From assembly GCF_022952855.1 (NCBI RefSeq), contig NZ_JALJDX010000210.1, positions 1-64,000 of the forward strand: a stretch of 64,000 bases of DNA. The letters are read 5' to 3'. Source of the stretch: Pseudomonas sp. RGM2987 (GTDB lineage Bacteria; Pseudomonadota; Gammaproteobacteria; Pseudomonadales; Pseudomonadaceae). The notes beneath the pieces are model-generated. The model made no database searches. It saw only the letters and a program-made list of their open reading frames with translations, and was not told the origin of the DNA. The position numbers and the translations under genes were made by a program. Each line of letters begins with the position of its first letter. The first letter of the stretch is position 1. Of this stretch, positions 41,588 to 49,833 are shown piece by piece.

Positions 41588-42304
41588 TCAGGATAACAAG
41601 CCAGATAACGACGCCTTGACCGCCGCTTCAGTCTTGTTCGACGCCCGCAACTTGCGCATTGCATTCACCAGATGGAACTTCACCGTGCGTATGTCGATGT
41701 TCAGGATGATCCCGATTTCGACATAGGTTTTTCCCGATGCCGTCCACCTGAGGATTTCCTTCTCCCGGGCGGTCAGTGGCTTGTAAGTATCGACCATGGT
41801 TTTTGCGGAGAAAAACTGCGCCATGGCCTCATGTACCAGATGAGTCAACCAAATCAGCTTGGTCTCTTTACTTTCCATTTCCTGTATTGAAATGCGTTCG
41901 CTTGAGCGGGAGACGGAGAGCAGACCGATCGAGTTATGTTCGCGCCGCGAAGAAAGGCACCAGCCATGGTTGAGGTTGTAATGCCGCGCTTCTTCCCAGA
42001 ACCCGCGCCCTGGATTTTGCTGCTGCGCAGACCAGCGCAATGGAGTCGAACGGGTCAGTCCATGTTCAACGGTGGGGTCCTGGGAGAAATAATCGCCAGC
42101 AATGTACTTTTTTTCCCAGGCGTCCGGGTAATTTGAAAGCAGAAAATATTGCGCTGGCGCTAACGGCGAACTTAATCTCAACCCATAAGAGCAAAACTCG
42201 AAGCCTAAGTCTGTTGTAACTTTAACGAGCTCGTTAAATAGCTCGTTTTCGCAAGTGCAGCCAGCCACAAGCGCTATAAGGTCTTCACGCCAATCAAACA
42301 CCAA
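41588..42304 (-). CDS. LuxR-type quorum-sensing regulator (acyl-homoserine lactone receptor)
   Basis: A 238-residue LuxR homologue. The N-terminal autoinducer-binding domain keeps the six positions conserved in LuxR/TraR receptors: W63, Y67, D76, P77, W91 and G114. The C-terminal helix-turn-helix is LTAREKEILRWTASGKTYVEI..IDIRTVKFHLVNAMRKL. It should bind the signal made by the LuxI homologue encoded divergently 383 bases away and control the lipid-type operon. No close named orthologue can be assigned by eye. Confidence 0.92.
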   Translation of the reverse strand: MVFDWREDLIALVAGCTCENELFNELVKVTTDLGFEFCSYGLRLSSPLAPAQYFLLSNYPDAWEKKYIAGDYFSQDPTVEHGLTRSTPLRWSAQQQNPGRGFWEEARHYNLNHGWCLSSRREHNSIGLLSVSRSSERISIQEMESKETKLIWLTHLVHEAMAQFFSAKTMVDTYKPLTAREKEILRWTASGKTYVEIGIILNIDIRTVKFHLVNAMRKLRASNKTEAAVKASLSGLLS

Positions 42305-42515
42305 TATTACCTTCCATGGTCAGCGCTCTTTCGTGACAAGAGCGGGGCTCATCATACAGGATTAAAACGCTGTCGGGAGATGCAGTGGCCTTCCTATGGC
42401 AGTCCTTCAGCAGATAAGGCCAGCGCCTGGCGCTTCCAAACATTCGGCATCGCCGATGCGTCTAGACAGAGCAATAGAAGCCAGGGCTAATGGCGCACTT
42501 TTTAGTACTAAGGTG

Positions 42516-42531
42516 CTAGAAAGCTGGCAAG
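42516..42531. promoter_or_regulatory. Candidate lux box (CT-N12-AG) before luxI
   Basis: The 16-base site CTAGAAAGCTGGCAAG has the CT-N12-AG spacing of lux/las boxes, and 10 of 16 positions match its own reverse complement. It lies about 156 bases upstream of the luxI start, in the 382-base luxR-luxI spacer (42305-42686). That spacer also holds a perfect short palindrome AGCGCC-T-GGCGCT near 42421. Confidence 0.35.
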
Positions 42532-42686
42532 AGACGGTATGATTCTTTTGTCGTAGATACAATTCGGTGTTTTCAAGAAGGACCTTGTGGCGACTCGCTG
42601 ATTTGCCTGGCCTGCCCATTCGGGCAGCTACTCAAAAAGAGCCCGGTTTGTTGTACTGGCGGAATAATTCTCGTCAGGTGGTAGTT

Positions 42687-43271
42687 ATGCTGACCGCGGT
42701 AACAGGGACTGTTAGCGATCTTTTGCCAGGAATGGAAACTGCGCTGGCTAAATATAGATATCAGGTATTCGTCAAAGAGTTAGGCTGGCCTTTGCCTTGT
42801 GAAAAAGGAATTGAACTAGACGCCTTTGATCGTTCTGACACAGTGTATGTCCTGGCCTGTGATGATAATCAGGAGATCTTCGGTTGTGCTCGTTTGATTC
42901 CCACGCATCGGCCTTATCTGCTGGGGGATGTTTTCCCGTATTTGATGGGAAGCAATCCGCTGCCGTCGTCGCCGCAGATATGGGAACTTTCCCGGTTCGC
43001 CATCAGCAAGCCGAAAGGGCAAGTACTGACGGCTGAGCAAGCTTGGCGAAATACAGTGAAACTGGTCAAGGAAGTCATCGACGTCGCACGTTCGAAAGGC
43101 GCGTTTCGGCTGATTGCCTTTACAGCCGTGGGCAACGAGCGTTTGCTGAAGCGGATGGGCGTCAACACCCGAAGGATTTCGGCGCCACAGCTTATCGACA
43201 ATAAAAGTGTTGTGCCTTTCTGGATCGAAATCGACGACGAAACCACCAGCGCTTTGTCTCTGGCCGCCTAG
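42687..43271 (+). CDS. LuxI-family acyl-homoserine lactone synthase
   Basis: A 194-residue autoinducer synthase keeping the family's invariant residues at nearly canonical positions: R24, F28, W34 (KYRYQVFVKELGW), D45, D48, R69 (GCARLIP), E100 and R103 (IWELSRFA). It makes an N-acyl homoserine lactone from S-adenosylmethionine and acyl-ACP or acyl-CoA; the acyl chain is unknown. ATG at 42687 with AGGTGG was chosen; upstream in-frame starts add unrelated sequence. It is the first gene of the operon, followed after 31 bases by the GNAT gene. Confidence 0.93.
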   Translation: MLTAVTGTVSDLLPGMETALAKYRYQVFVKELGWPLPCEKGIELDAFDRSDTVYVLACDDNQEIFGCARLIPTHRPYLLGDVFPYLMGSNPLPSSPQIWELSRFAISKPKGQVLTAEQAWRNTVKLVKEVIDVARSKGAFRLIAFTAVGNERLLKRMGVNTRRISAPQLIDNKSVVPFWIEIDDETTSALSLAA

Positions 43272-43302
43272 TCATCATAGCGAATCATAGTTGGAATAAT
43301 CG

Positions 43303-44349
43303 ATGAGTAGAGTATCGGGCTTGGCGGCGTGCGACTGGGATGCCCTGGTACGCCTGGATGAACGTATTTCGGCCGTGGGGCGCTCCTGGCAACAACTTGA
43401 GCAGCGGGTCACCACGGCCTGCACCTACTCTGCGACCGAGCACAATGTGCCGGTGGCGTGGAGGGATGAAGAGGGCGAGGTCGTCGCGTTCTGCATCGTG
43501 CATTTCGATCGGCAGGATACGGTCAACGGCGTGGGCAACGCGTATTTCTCCACGCTGATGGCCTTGCCGGTTGCGAGCGTGCTGAAACAGCTGTTGTGCA
43601 GCTGTGTCGAGTACATAAACAACACGAGGCTGTTGCCCGGACAGGTGACGGAGCTGGTGGGCCCTCTCCACAGTTCGTTCCTGGTTGAGCGCGGTTTGCG
43701 CACATTCGAGTCGGACTTCAATGTGTTTTCGTTGCCGTCCAACAGCCCTGAGCTAACCGACGCCTTGATCGAGGCCGGTTGCGAAAAGGCAAAGGACCTG
43801 ATTGAAATTGTGTTCCAGCCCCCAGCCGAGGGCTACCAGCAGCACGACCTGGAAGAAAAACTGACCCGGCGCTTGACGGGTATTCAGTTCCATCGTTATG
43901 GCCAGGACGAGTTGGTCGCCAAGAGTCAAGCGCTGGCTGACTGCTACAACCGCGTCTGGCAACGGAACTGGGGTTTCAGTCCTTCCTCCGCCGGGCAGTT
44001 TGAAGTGGCGGCTCGCAACATCAAGGACATATCGGCACTGATTGCCGAACAGGACGGCGAAATCCTTGGCTTCACCATGTTTGCTCCGGCGATGAACGAG
44101 CAGGGTGTGTATGGCCGCGCGTTCTTTACCGGGGTGGCCCCGGAATATCAGAAAAAAGGCCTGTCGGTTGCGCTGACATTGAAATTGTCCGCCATCGCCT
44201 TACACCAGGTGGGCCGCAGCAAAATCAGTGTGTCTTGGATGCTCGAGGATAACGTCATGGTGCTTCGAACGATGCGCCACCTCACCCGCGATGGCATTTG
44301 CACCGAAAGGGCCTATCGCGTCTTCAGATACACCGCATCGGTTGAGTGA
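43303..44349 (+). CDS. GNAT-family acyltransferase, YghO/bacterial ceramide-synthase-like
   Basis: A 348-residue protein, much longer than ordinary GNAT acetyltransferases. The C-terminal domain carries CYNRVWQRNWGFSPSSAGQF near 220 and EILGFTMFAPAMNEQG near 258, then the CoA-site region FFTGVAPEYQKKGLSVALTL. The 'W-x-x-NWGF' plus 'GF-x-x-x-x-P-x-x-N' pattern recalls the E. coli YghO/Caulobacter bCerS group, which N-acylates sphinganine. It lies 7 bases before an alpha-oxoamine synthase gene, as expected if it acylates that enzyme's product. The bCerS link is from remembered motifs, not a search. Confidence 0.8.
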   Translation: MSRVSGLAACDWDALVRLDERISAVGRSWQQLEQRVTTACTYSATEHNVPVAWRDEEGEVVAFCIVHFDRQDTVNGVGNAYFSTLMALPVASVLKQLLCSCVEYINNTRLLPGQVTELVGPLHSSFLVERGLRTFESDFNVFSLPSNSPELTDALIEAGCEKAKDLIEIVFQPPAEGYQQHDLEEKLTRRLTGIQFHRYGQDELVAKSQALADCYNRVWQRNWGFSPSSAGQFEVAARNIKDISALIAEQDGEILGFTMFAPAMNEQGVYGRAFFTGVAPEYQKKGLSVALTLKLSAIALHQVGRSKISVSWMLEDNVMVLRTMRHLTRDGICTERAYRVFRYTASVE

Positions 44350-44356
44350 GAGTTTT

Positions 44357-45511
44357 ATGCGTATTGATGATGTCGCGTTCAAATCGAAAGAGTTGGGTTT
44401 CTACACGTACTTCCCTCAAGTGCGCTCGGCGTGCGGCCGGGACATGACGCTGCTGGATGGCCGGACGATGCTGAATTTTGCATCGTGCGACTATCTGGGC
44501 CTTTCCAATCACCCGCGCATGAAAGAGTCGGCCATTTCCGCCATCCAGAAGTACGGCTCGAACATTGGCGGACCAATGATTTTCAGTGGTTTCACCGAGT
44601 ACCACGAGCGTTTGCAGCAGCGCTACAGCGAGCTGTATACCGGGCGCACCGCGTTGATGTTCACCACCTCTTACCAGGCGAACTTCGGCGTTATTCCGTT
44701 GGCGGCTGAACGCGCCGACCTGATCCTGCTTGACAAGCTGTCCCACGTTTCCATCTGGGACGGGGTGAAGTTATCGGGCAGCCCCTTCAGGGCCTACAGT
44801 CATGCCAACGTTGAAATGTTGGAGCAATTGGTCCTGCTGAACCTGGACAAGAAAATCCTCATCGTGACCGACGGGGTGTTCTCGGCGGACGGCGATGTCG
44901 CCGATCTCGAGAAAATCACCCGCTTGAAGCAGCTCCATCCGGCGCTGGAAATCTACATCGATGACGCGCACGGCGTTGGCATGCTGGGCAACAGCGGCCA
45001 AGGTGCCTGCGAAGCGGCCGGGGTGCTGTCGGACATCGACTACATTGTCGGCACCATGAGCAAGGCGTTCGGCTCATCGGGCGGCTTCGTGGTGTTCAAA
45101 GACGAGGTGTTCGCGGAAAAAGTCAGGTTCCGATGCCCGACCTACAATGCTTCGCGCTCGGTTTCGCCAGGCGTTGCCTCGGCGTCCTGCACCGCGTTGG
45201 AGATCAATGCCACGGAAGGAAGCATGCGCCGGGCCGGGCTCGCTGAACTCACTCACTACACCCATGAGCAAATCGATGCGCTCGGTGTCGACAAGCTTTA
45301 TTCGAAAACAGCGGTGATTCCGGTGGTGTTCAAGGACCCGATGGAAGCTGCACGGGTCAACGCCGGGTTGGTTGAGAAAGGGATCATGGGGTCGTTGTTC
45401 GTGCCGCCGTTCGTGCCGAAACACCAGTCCAGGATCAGGTTGTGCCTGACTTACAACCACACCCAGAGCGATGTGGACTATTGCATCGATGCGCTGCGCC
45501 AGATCATTTGA
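44357..45511 (+). CDS. Alpha-oxoamine synthase (serine palmitoyltransferase/AONS-like)
   Basis: A 384-residue fold-type I PLP enzyme. Cofactor residues are visible: D203 and H205 in YIDDAHGVGMLG, and the Schiff-base lysine K236 in GTMSKAFGSSGGF. The start is MRIDDVAFKS, then LNFASCDYLGLSNHPR near 40. Family knowledge: the enzymes condense an amino acid with an acyl thioester, losing CO2, to give an amino ketone (KBL, AONS, ALAS, SPT, CqsA). An ACP and ketosynthases in the operon suggest an acyl-ACP donor, as for bacterial SPT. The amino acid cannot be deduced. Confidence 0.9.
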   Translation: MRIDDVAFKSKELGFYTYFPQVRSACGRDMTLLDGRTMLNFASCDYLGLSNHPRMKESAISAIQKYGSNIGGPMIFSGFTEYHERLQQRYSELYTGRTALMFTTSYQANFGVIPLAAERADLILLDKLSHVSIWDGVKLSGSPFRAYSHANVEMLEQLVLLNLDKKILIVTDGVFSADGDVADLEKITRLKQLHPALEIYIDDAHGVGMLGNSGQGACEAAGVLSDIDYIVGTMSKAFGSSGGFVVFKDEVFAEKVRFRCPTYNASRSVSPGVASASCTALEINATEGSMRRAGLAELTHYTHEQIDALGVDKLYSKTAVIPVVFKDPMEAARVNAGLVEKGIMGSLFVPPFVPKHQSRIRLCLTYNHTQSDVDYCIDALRQII

Positions 45512-45527
45512 GCGGACGAAAAACGAA

Positions 45528-46265
45528 ATGATTCAAGTGGGTTCGGCGCTGTTAAGTATCGTTCTTTTCTACTTCATCCTGTGCAAGGGTTTGGGACTGC
45601 TGGTCATTAACCGAGGGGTGCGTGTCAATTACACAAGGAAGGTCGGGCACTTTGCGATGTTCATGCTGCCCAGTCTGTTTTTTGCGTTGTTCAATATCCA
45701 GGACACCCATGAACGGCTGCTGCTCTCGGCGTTGTCCACCGCCATCCTGTTCTTTGCCATGTGTGGCTGGTCACGCCGTCGGTCGCTGACCGCGCAACAC
45801 ATGTTCGCCAGTATTGACCGGCCAGAAGACGCACCGAACACGCTGTCCTGGTTGGTGAGCCAGACGGTCGCGGGCTTGTTGGTGTTGTGGGTGACGCAAT
45901 ATATCTGGCTGGCCATCGGCGTCCCGCTGGAACTGCTCTATATCACGATCCTGGCGACGACGTTTGGTGACGGCCTGGCGGAGCCTGTCGGTATCAGGTT
46001 TGGAAAACATGAATACACGACCAAAGGTTTTTTTGTCGACAAGACATTCAAAAGGACCCTGGAAGGCTCGGCCACCGTGTTTGTGATGTCGATGCTGTTT
46101 TGCGTGTTGTTCAAGGATTACTTCGCAGGGCATCAATTCGTATTGCTGTGCGCCGTCTTTCCTCTCGCACTGACCCTGACCGAAGCGAAGTCCCCTCACA
46201 CGTGGGATACGCCGTTCTTGTTCATGGTCGGCAATGCCATTGTCACCGGGGTCTATTTACTGTGA
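45528..46265 (+). CDS. CTP-dependent polyprenol/diacylglycerol kinase-like membrane protein
   Basis: A 245-residue integral membrane protein with about six or seven hydrophobic helices. Conserved cytoplasmic residues are in ATTFGDGLAEPVGIRFGKHEYT near 145 and KTFKRTLEGSATVFVMS near 172. This pattern fits the dolichol kinase/phytol kinase/DGK1 superfamily, related to CDP-diglyceride synthases, which phosphorylate lipid alcohols with CTP. In this operon the likely target is the hydroxyl of the lipid product. It overlaps the phosphatase gene by 4 bases. The family call is fairly sure, the substrate is inferred. Confidence 0.75.
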   Translation: MIQVGSALLSIVLFYFILCKGLGLLVINRGVRVNYTRKVGHFAMFMLPSLFFALFNIQDTHERLLLSALSTAILFFAMCGWSRRRSLTAQHMFASIDRPEDAPNTLSWLVSQTVAGLLVLWVTQYIWLAIGVPLELLYITILATTFGDGLAEPVGIRFGKHEYTTKGFFVDKTFKRTLEGSATVFVMSMLFCVLFKDYFAGHQFVLLCAVFPLALTLTEAKSPHTWDTPFLFMVGNAIVTGVYLL

Positions 46266-46843
46266 TTTATTTGATACGCCACGCCACCCCCCTGATCGAC
46301 TACGGACGCTGCGGTGCTGTCTCGGCCAAAGTGCTGCTGGATGAGTACAACCAGACTTCGTCGATCGACGAGGCCGAAATTGCCGATTTCCTGAGCCGTG
46401 CGCAGTTGTCCGGGCCGCTGATGACGCCAGGGCTGAACATCATTTCATCGCCGATCAATCGAGCCTATGCCACAGCCTGCCGGCTGTTCGATGCCGGACG
46501 TATCCGGCAAGACAACCGATTGAAGGAGTTCGACCTGCGGCTGGGTCGCGTGCCTTTGTTGAAGATGGGTTTGAGGCAATGGTTCGCCTTGCATCGCGTG
46601 CTTTGGCTGATGGGTATTTCGTTGGGGGCCGCATCCCGAAGATCGGAACACCTGCGTGCCGTGGGGGTGGCCGATGAGCTTTATACCGCGTGCACGACGA
46701 CCGGGGAGACCACGGTCGTGGTCTCCCACGGCATGTTCTTGAGGACCGTGCGCAAGACGCTGCAAAGACAGGGCATGCAGTTCCGTACGGTGTATCGCTC
46801 GGGGTGTTTTACGGTTGAGGCTTTAGCGCCAGGGAAAGGATGA
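46262..46843 (+). CDS. Histidine phosphatase family protein
   Basis: A 193-residue branch-1 histidine phosphatase: the phosphorylatable His in IYLIRHATPL (residue 7), Arg in SSPINRAYATA near 65, and the second His in TVVVSHGMFLRTV near 160. Start GTG at 46262 overlaps the kinase stop (GTGA). Directly coupled to a lipid kinase, it may remove the phosphate that enzyme adds, or act on another phosphorylated intermediate. Confidence 0.88.
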   Translation: MIYLIRHATPLIDYGRCGAVSAKVLLDEYNQTSSIDEAEIADFLSRAQLSGPLMTPGLNIISSPINRAYATACRLFDAGRIRQDNRLKEFDLRLGRVPLLKMGLRQWFALHRVLWLMGISLGAASRRSEHLRAVGVADELYTACTTTGETTVVVSHGMFLRTVRKTLQRQGMQFRTVYRSGCFTVEALAPGKG

Positions 46844-46850
46844 CTGATAG

Positions 46851-47756
46851 GTGAAGAAGGTACTGCTTTTAGGCGCCAGCGGTTTCATCGGGCAGGGTGC
46901 CTACGAAATCCTCAGGCAGGAACAAGACCTGCGGGTTACCCGCCACTCACGTTCGCCAAAGGCGGGTTTTGCGGTGTGCGAGGTCGGCTCTACGGCGTTT
47001 ATCGAACTGATCAAAGATCACGATTTCATTGTCAATTGCACGGGCATCGGCCTCAGTCGCCTGGGGACGAGCCGTGCCAATAACGAGACACTGACCCAAC
47101 AGATAATGGCGTCCATCCGCGTCGGCGCGCTCGATAAGAAAAACCTGTTCCACTTGAGCAGCGTCAAGGCCTATAACCCGGAGAAAAGGCGGGACGCGTA
47201 CGCGGACGACAAATGGGCTGCCGAGCAGGTTATTCGTGCCAATGACCACAAAGTGCAGGGCGTGATCCTACGGGTGCCGACGGTACTGGGCCGCCGCGAT
47301 AAAAACCTGCTGCCGATGATTTCGATGTGCAAATTGAAGTTATTGCCATTGGTCACCAGCGAACTTCCAGCCTTGCACGTCATTGGCGTGGAGAGCATTG
47401 CCCGATCGATCCTCCAATGGCTCTCACGTCCTCCCGAACGGACTTTGCAGACCTGCTATCTGCTGAGCGACGACACGGTTACCTATAACGATCTGGTCGA
47501 CGAGGTGTACCGCCGGCTCCAGGGCGCCGAAGGCCGGGCGAGGTTACGCACGGTAAGGGTGCGCACACTATTCCGGATCTACAAGGTGCTGTCTTTCGTC
47601 GATGCCTTCAGGCGCCAGCGCAAATTGTTTCCCTGGGCGCGCTTCAATGACTTGTTCGTATACCCCTGGCGGGTCGAAAAGGATGTCAGGGTGATCACGA
47701 CCCGTTCAACGTTATCGGTATTGGTGGGGGCTTATTTTGAAAACGCTCAGGATTGA
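46851..47756 (+). CDS. NAD(P)-dependent epimerase/dehydratase-like reductase
   Basis: A 301-residue extended-SDR protein. The cofactor motif GASGFIGQG is near residue 8. The catalytic Ser is in FHLSSVKAYNP near 103; the Tyr-x3-Lys pair probably is Y..DDKWAAEQ near 120, slightly altered. The second half is variable. The family includes Caulobacter CerR, which reduces the 3-keto group in ceramide synthesis, and a 3-ketosphinganine-type reductase is what the pathway needs after the oxoamine synthase. Start GTG at 46851. The role is inferred from context. Confidence 0.8.
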   Translation: MKKVLLLGASGFIGQGAYEILRQEQDLRVTRHSRSPKAGFAVCEVGSTAFIELIKDHDFIVNCTGIGLSRLGTSRANNETLTQQIMASIRVGALDKKNLFHLSSVKAYNPEKRRDAYADDKWAAEQVIRANDHKVQGVILRVPTVLGRRDKNLLPMISMCKLKLLPLVTSELPALHVIGVESIARSILQWLSRPPERTLQTCYLLSDDTVTYNDLVDEVYRRLQGAEGRARLRTVRVRTLFRIYKVLSFVDAFRRQRKLFPWARFNDLFVYPWRVEKDVRVITTRSTLSVLVGAYFENAQD

Positions 47757-48351
47757 TGTCGCCGCCAGTTTGCTGGTGCCGGTCGCATGCGCCTCTTGGG
47801 TGTTGTATGTCTGCACGGGGTTTGCGTTGTTCCAGTCAGTCGTCATGGCCGCCATCCTGCTCGCCGCAGAGTTTTATTTCCTGCGTGAAACCGACAGCGG
47901 CAGCCAATTCGACAAAGGACTGAAAAGTGGCTTCATGGTGTCGTGCGCCATCGCGATCGTCATGCTGCTGCAGTTACTGACGCGCAGCGATGCGATGCTG
48001 CAATTGGCCGGATCGCTGCTGATCCTGTGCGGCATCGGCCTTCGAGCCCATGGAAAGATCATATTGGGACGGCACTTTTCCCATTCGCTGCGGGTGCTGG
48101 ATGACCATGAATTGATCCGCGCGGGTGCCTTCCGCTACATCCGCCACCCGGCCTATTTCGGCACGCTGCTCATTGTGACCGGATTCAGTTTGTACGCCAG
48201 CGTATACGCGGCGGCGATCATCTTCGCCGTTGCACTTGCATTGATTCTTAAACGGGTCGACGGCGAAGAAAAAATGTTGGTCGGTTTTTTTGGCGAATCC
48301 TACGTTCGTTATCAGGCCGGCAGCTTCAAGGTCATTCCTTTCATTATTTGA
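47737..48351 (+). CDS. Isoprenylcysteine carboxyl methyltransferase-like membrane protein
   Basis: A 204-residue membrane protein with five or so hydrophobic segments. The ICMT/PEMT signature is in the C-terminal half: GRHFSHSLRVLDDHELIRAGAFRYIRHPAYFG followed by DGEEKMLVGFFGESYVRYQ. Related enzymes transfer methyl from S-adenosylmethionine to lipid carboxylates, amines or phenols. It may methylate the lipid made by this operon. Start TTG at 47737 overlaps the previous gene by 20 bases, and no better start is seen in frame nearby. Confidence 0.82.
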   Translation: MKTLRIDVAASLLVPVACASWVLYVCTGFALFQSVVMAAILLAAEFYFLRETDSGSQFDKGLKSGFMVSCAIAIVMLLQLLTRSDAMLQLAGSLLILCGIGLRAHGKIILGRHFSHSLRVLDDHELIRAGAFRYIRHPAYFGTLLIVTGFSLYASVYAAAIIFAVALALILKRVDGEEKMLVGFFGESYVRYQAGSFKVIPFII

Positions 48352-48373
48352 TTGCGTCATTCCAGGAGGTCTC

Positions 48374-48625
48374 ATGACTCACGTTCACGAAGCAAAAATC
48401 AAGGAAATCGTTTCCCAGGTCCTGGGGGTCTACGCCGAAGAAATCCAGAACCATAAGAACTTCATCGAAGCCTATGGCGCCGACTCGATGTCGGGAATAG
48501 AAATTCTCGCCGGCATCGAAAGTGCGTTCCAAGTGCGGGTCGATGAAGCCTACATCCCCAGGATCACCAGTGTGGATTCGATACTCTCGTTTATCGACAA
48601 GACCCTTGAGGCTGAGTGTGCATGA
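48374..48625 (+). CDS. Acyl carrier protein
   Basis: An 83-residue ACP with the phosphopantetheine Ser S38 in GADSMSGIEIL (the usual GxDS motif). It is acidic and helical, the normal size. A near-perfect AGGAGG site precedes the ATG at 48374. It is clearly not the housekeeping AcpP (DSLDTVEL motif), so it is a dedicated carrier. It likely presents the acyl chain to the oxoamine synthase, as the SPT-associated ACP does in Caulobacter. The stop overlaps the ketosynthase ATG by 4 bases. Confidence 0.93.
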   Translation: MTHVHEAKIKEIVSQVLGVYAEEIQNHKNFIEAYGADSMSGIEILAGIESAFQVRVDEAYIPRITSVDSILSFIDKTLEAECA

Positions 48626-49833
48626 ACAGCTCCGGTAAGGGCACAAGGGTAGTGGTGACGGGCTTGGGGCCGGTCAGCCCGATCGGGGTCGGAAAAGAGG
48701 CCTTTTTCCATGCCTTGAAAACAGGGGTGAACGGCACTGTGCCGCTGTCGAAAATCGACACGCAGCGCTTCGAAAGAAAGTACGGCTGCGAGGTGAAAGG
48801 CACCATCGCTGAATGGGTCGCTGATTTCGATGCGTTCGCCGAATCGGGCACGCCGAGTCATTTTGCCCTGGCCGCCACCGGGTTCGCCCTTGCCGATGCG
48901 GGGATCGAGCGGGCAGCGATTGCTGGCATGCGGGTCAATTGTTACTTCGGCACGACTTATGGTGAATCCAACCTGATCGACGACATGGTCACGGCCATGG
49001 CGCAGTCCCAGCCAGGCCGGCATGCGTCGCTGGGGCGCACGTTTGCCTCCGAGATCAGTCGAAACGTGGCGAGATCGATAGGTTCCACCGGCGAGGCCGT
49101 GACGATTGGCAATGCCTGCTCGGCCAGTAATGCCGCGTTGATCTTCGGCTACGAGGCCATCCAGACGGGTGACTGCGAGCTGGCCATCTGCGGTGGGAGC
49201 GATGCTGTGTACAAGGCGACCTTCGCGACCTTCCATCGCCTGGGCAGCATGACCGACAAGGACTGCACGCCGTTCAACGCCGGTCGTAAGGGTGTCCTGA
49301 CCTCTGAAGGCGGCAGCGCGCTGGTGCTCGAAAGTTACGAACGGGCCATTCGCCGTGGAGCACACATTTATGCAGAAGTGCTGGGCTTCGCGATGAATTG
49401 CGATGCGGACCACATGGTGAGGCTCAATCACCACAGCGTTGGCGACTGCATGAAGGCGGCACTTGCAAACGCCTGGGTCCCGCCCGGGACGGTGGGTTAT
49501 ATCTGTGCTCACGGCACCGGTACGGCAGCCAATGACAGTAACGAGTACAAGGCCATCAAGGCGGTCTTTGGCCACTCACCGCCACCGGTCAGTTCGATCA
49601 AGTCCATGATGGGGCATAGCATGGGCGCGGCGGCGGGTTTCGGTGCCATCGCCTGCATGCTTGCCCTCAGCGAAGGGTTGCCGCCGACGATCAACGTGAG
49701 CGAGCAGGATCCTGAAATACCCATCGACGTGGTTTGCGAGGGTTTCAGGGCCGGAAAAGTCGACGTGGTCATCAACAATGCCTTCGCTTTTGGCGGAAAT
49801 AATTCAATCCTGGTATTCGGTAATCTCAAATGA
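48622..49833 (+). CDS. Beta-ketoacyl-ACP synthase (KAS II type), catalytically complete
   Basis: A 403-residue ketosynthase. The active-site Cys is C166 in TIGNACSASNAA, the first His is in CAHGTGTAANDSNE near 295, Lys in SIKSMMGHSMGAAAG and the second His in the same motif near 330. It elongates an acyl-ACP with malonyl-ACP. Paired with the degenerate ketosynthase encoded next, it suggests a heterodimeric elongation unit like KS-alpha/KS-beta, acting on the dedicated ACP. Confidence 0.92.
   Translation: MNSSGKGTRVVVTGLGPVSPIGVGKEAFFHALKTGVNGTVPLSKIDTQRFERKYGCEVKGTIAEWVADFDAFAESGTPSHFALAATGFALADAGIERAAIAGMRVNCYFGTTYGESNLIDDMVTAMAQSQPGRHASLGRTFASEISRNVARSIGSTGEAVTIGNACSASNAALIFGYEAIQTGDCELAICGGSDAVYKATFATFHRLGSMTDKDCTPFNAGRKGVLTSEGGSALVLESYERAIRRGAHIYAEVLGFAMNCDADHMVRLNHHSVGDCMKAALANAWVPPGTVGYICAHGTGTAANDSNEYKAIKAVFGHSPPPVSSIKSMMGHSMGAAAGFGAIACMLALSEGLPPTINVSEQDPEIPIDVVCEGFRAGKVDVVINNAFAFGGNNSILVFGNLK

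Noticed and set aside
41588..43271. Naming the LuxR/LuxI pair after a known Pseudomonas system
   Set aside because: The conserved residues prove the family, but the sequences do not match any named pair that I can recognise with confidence.
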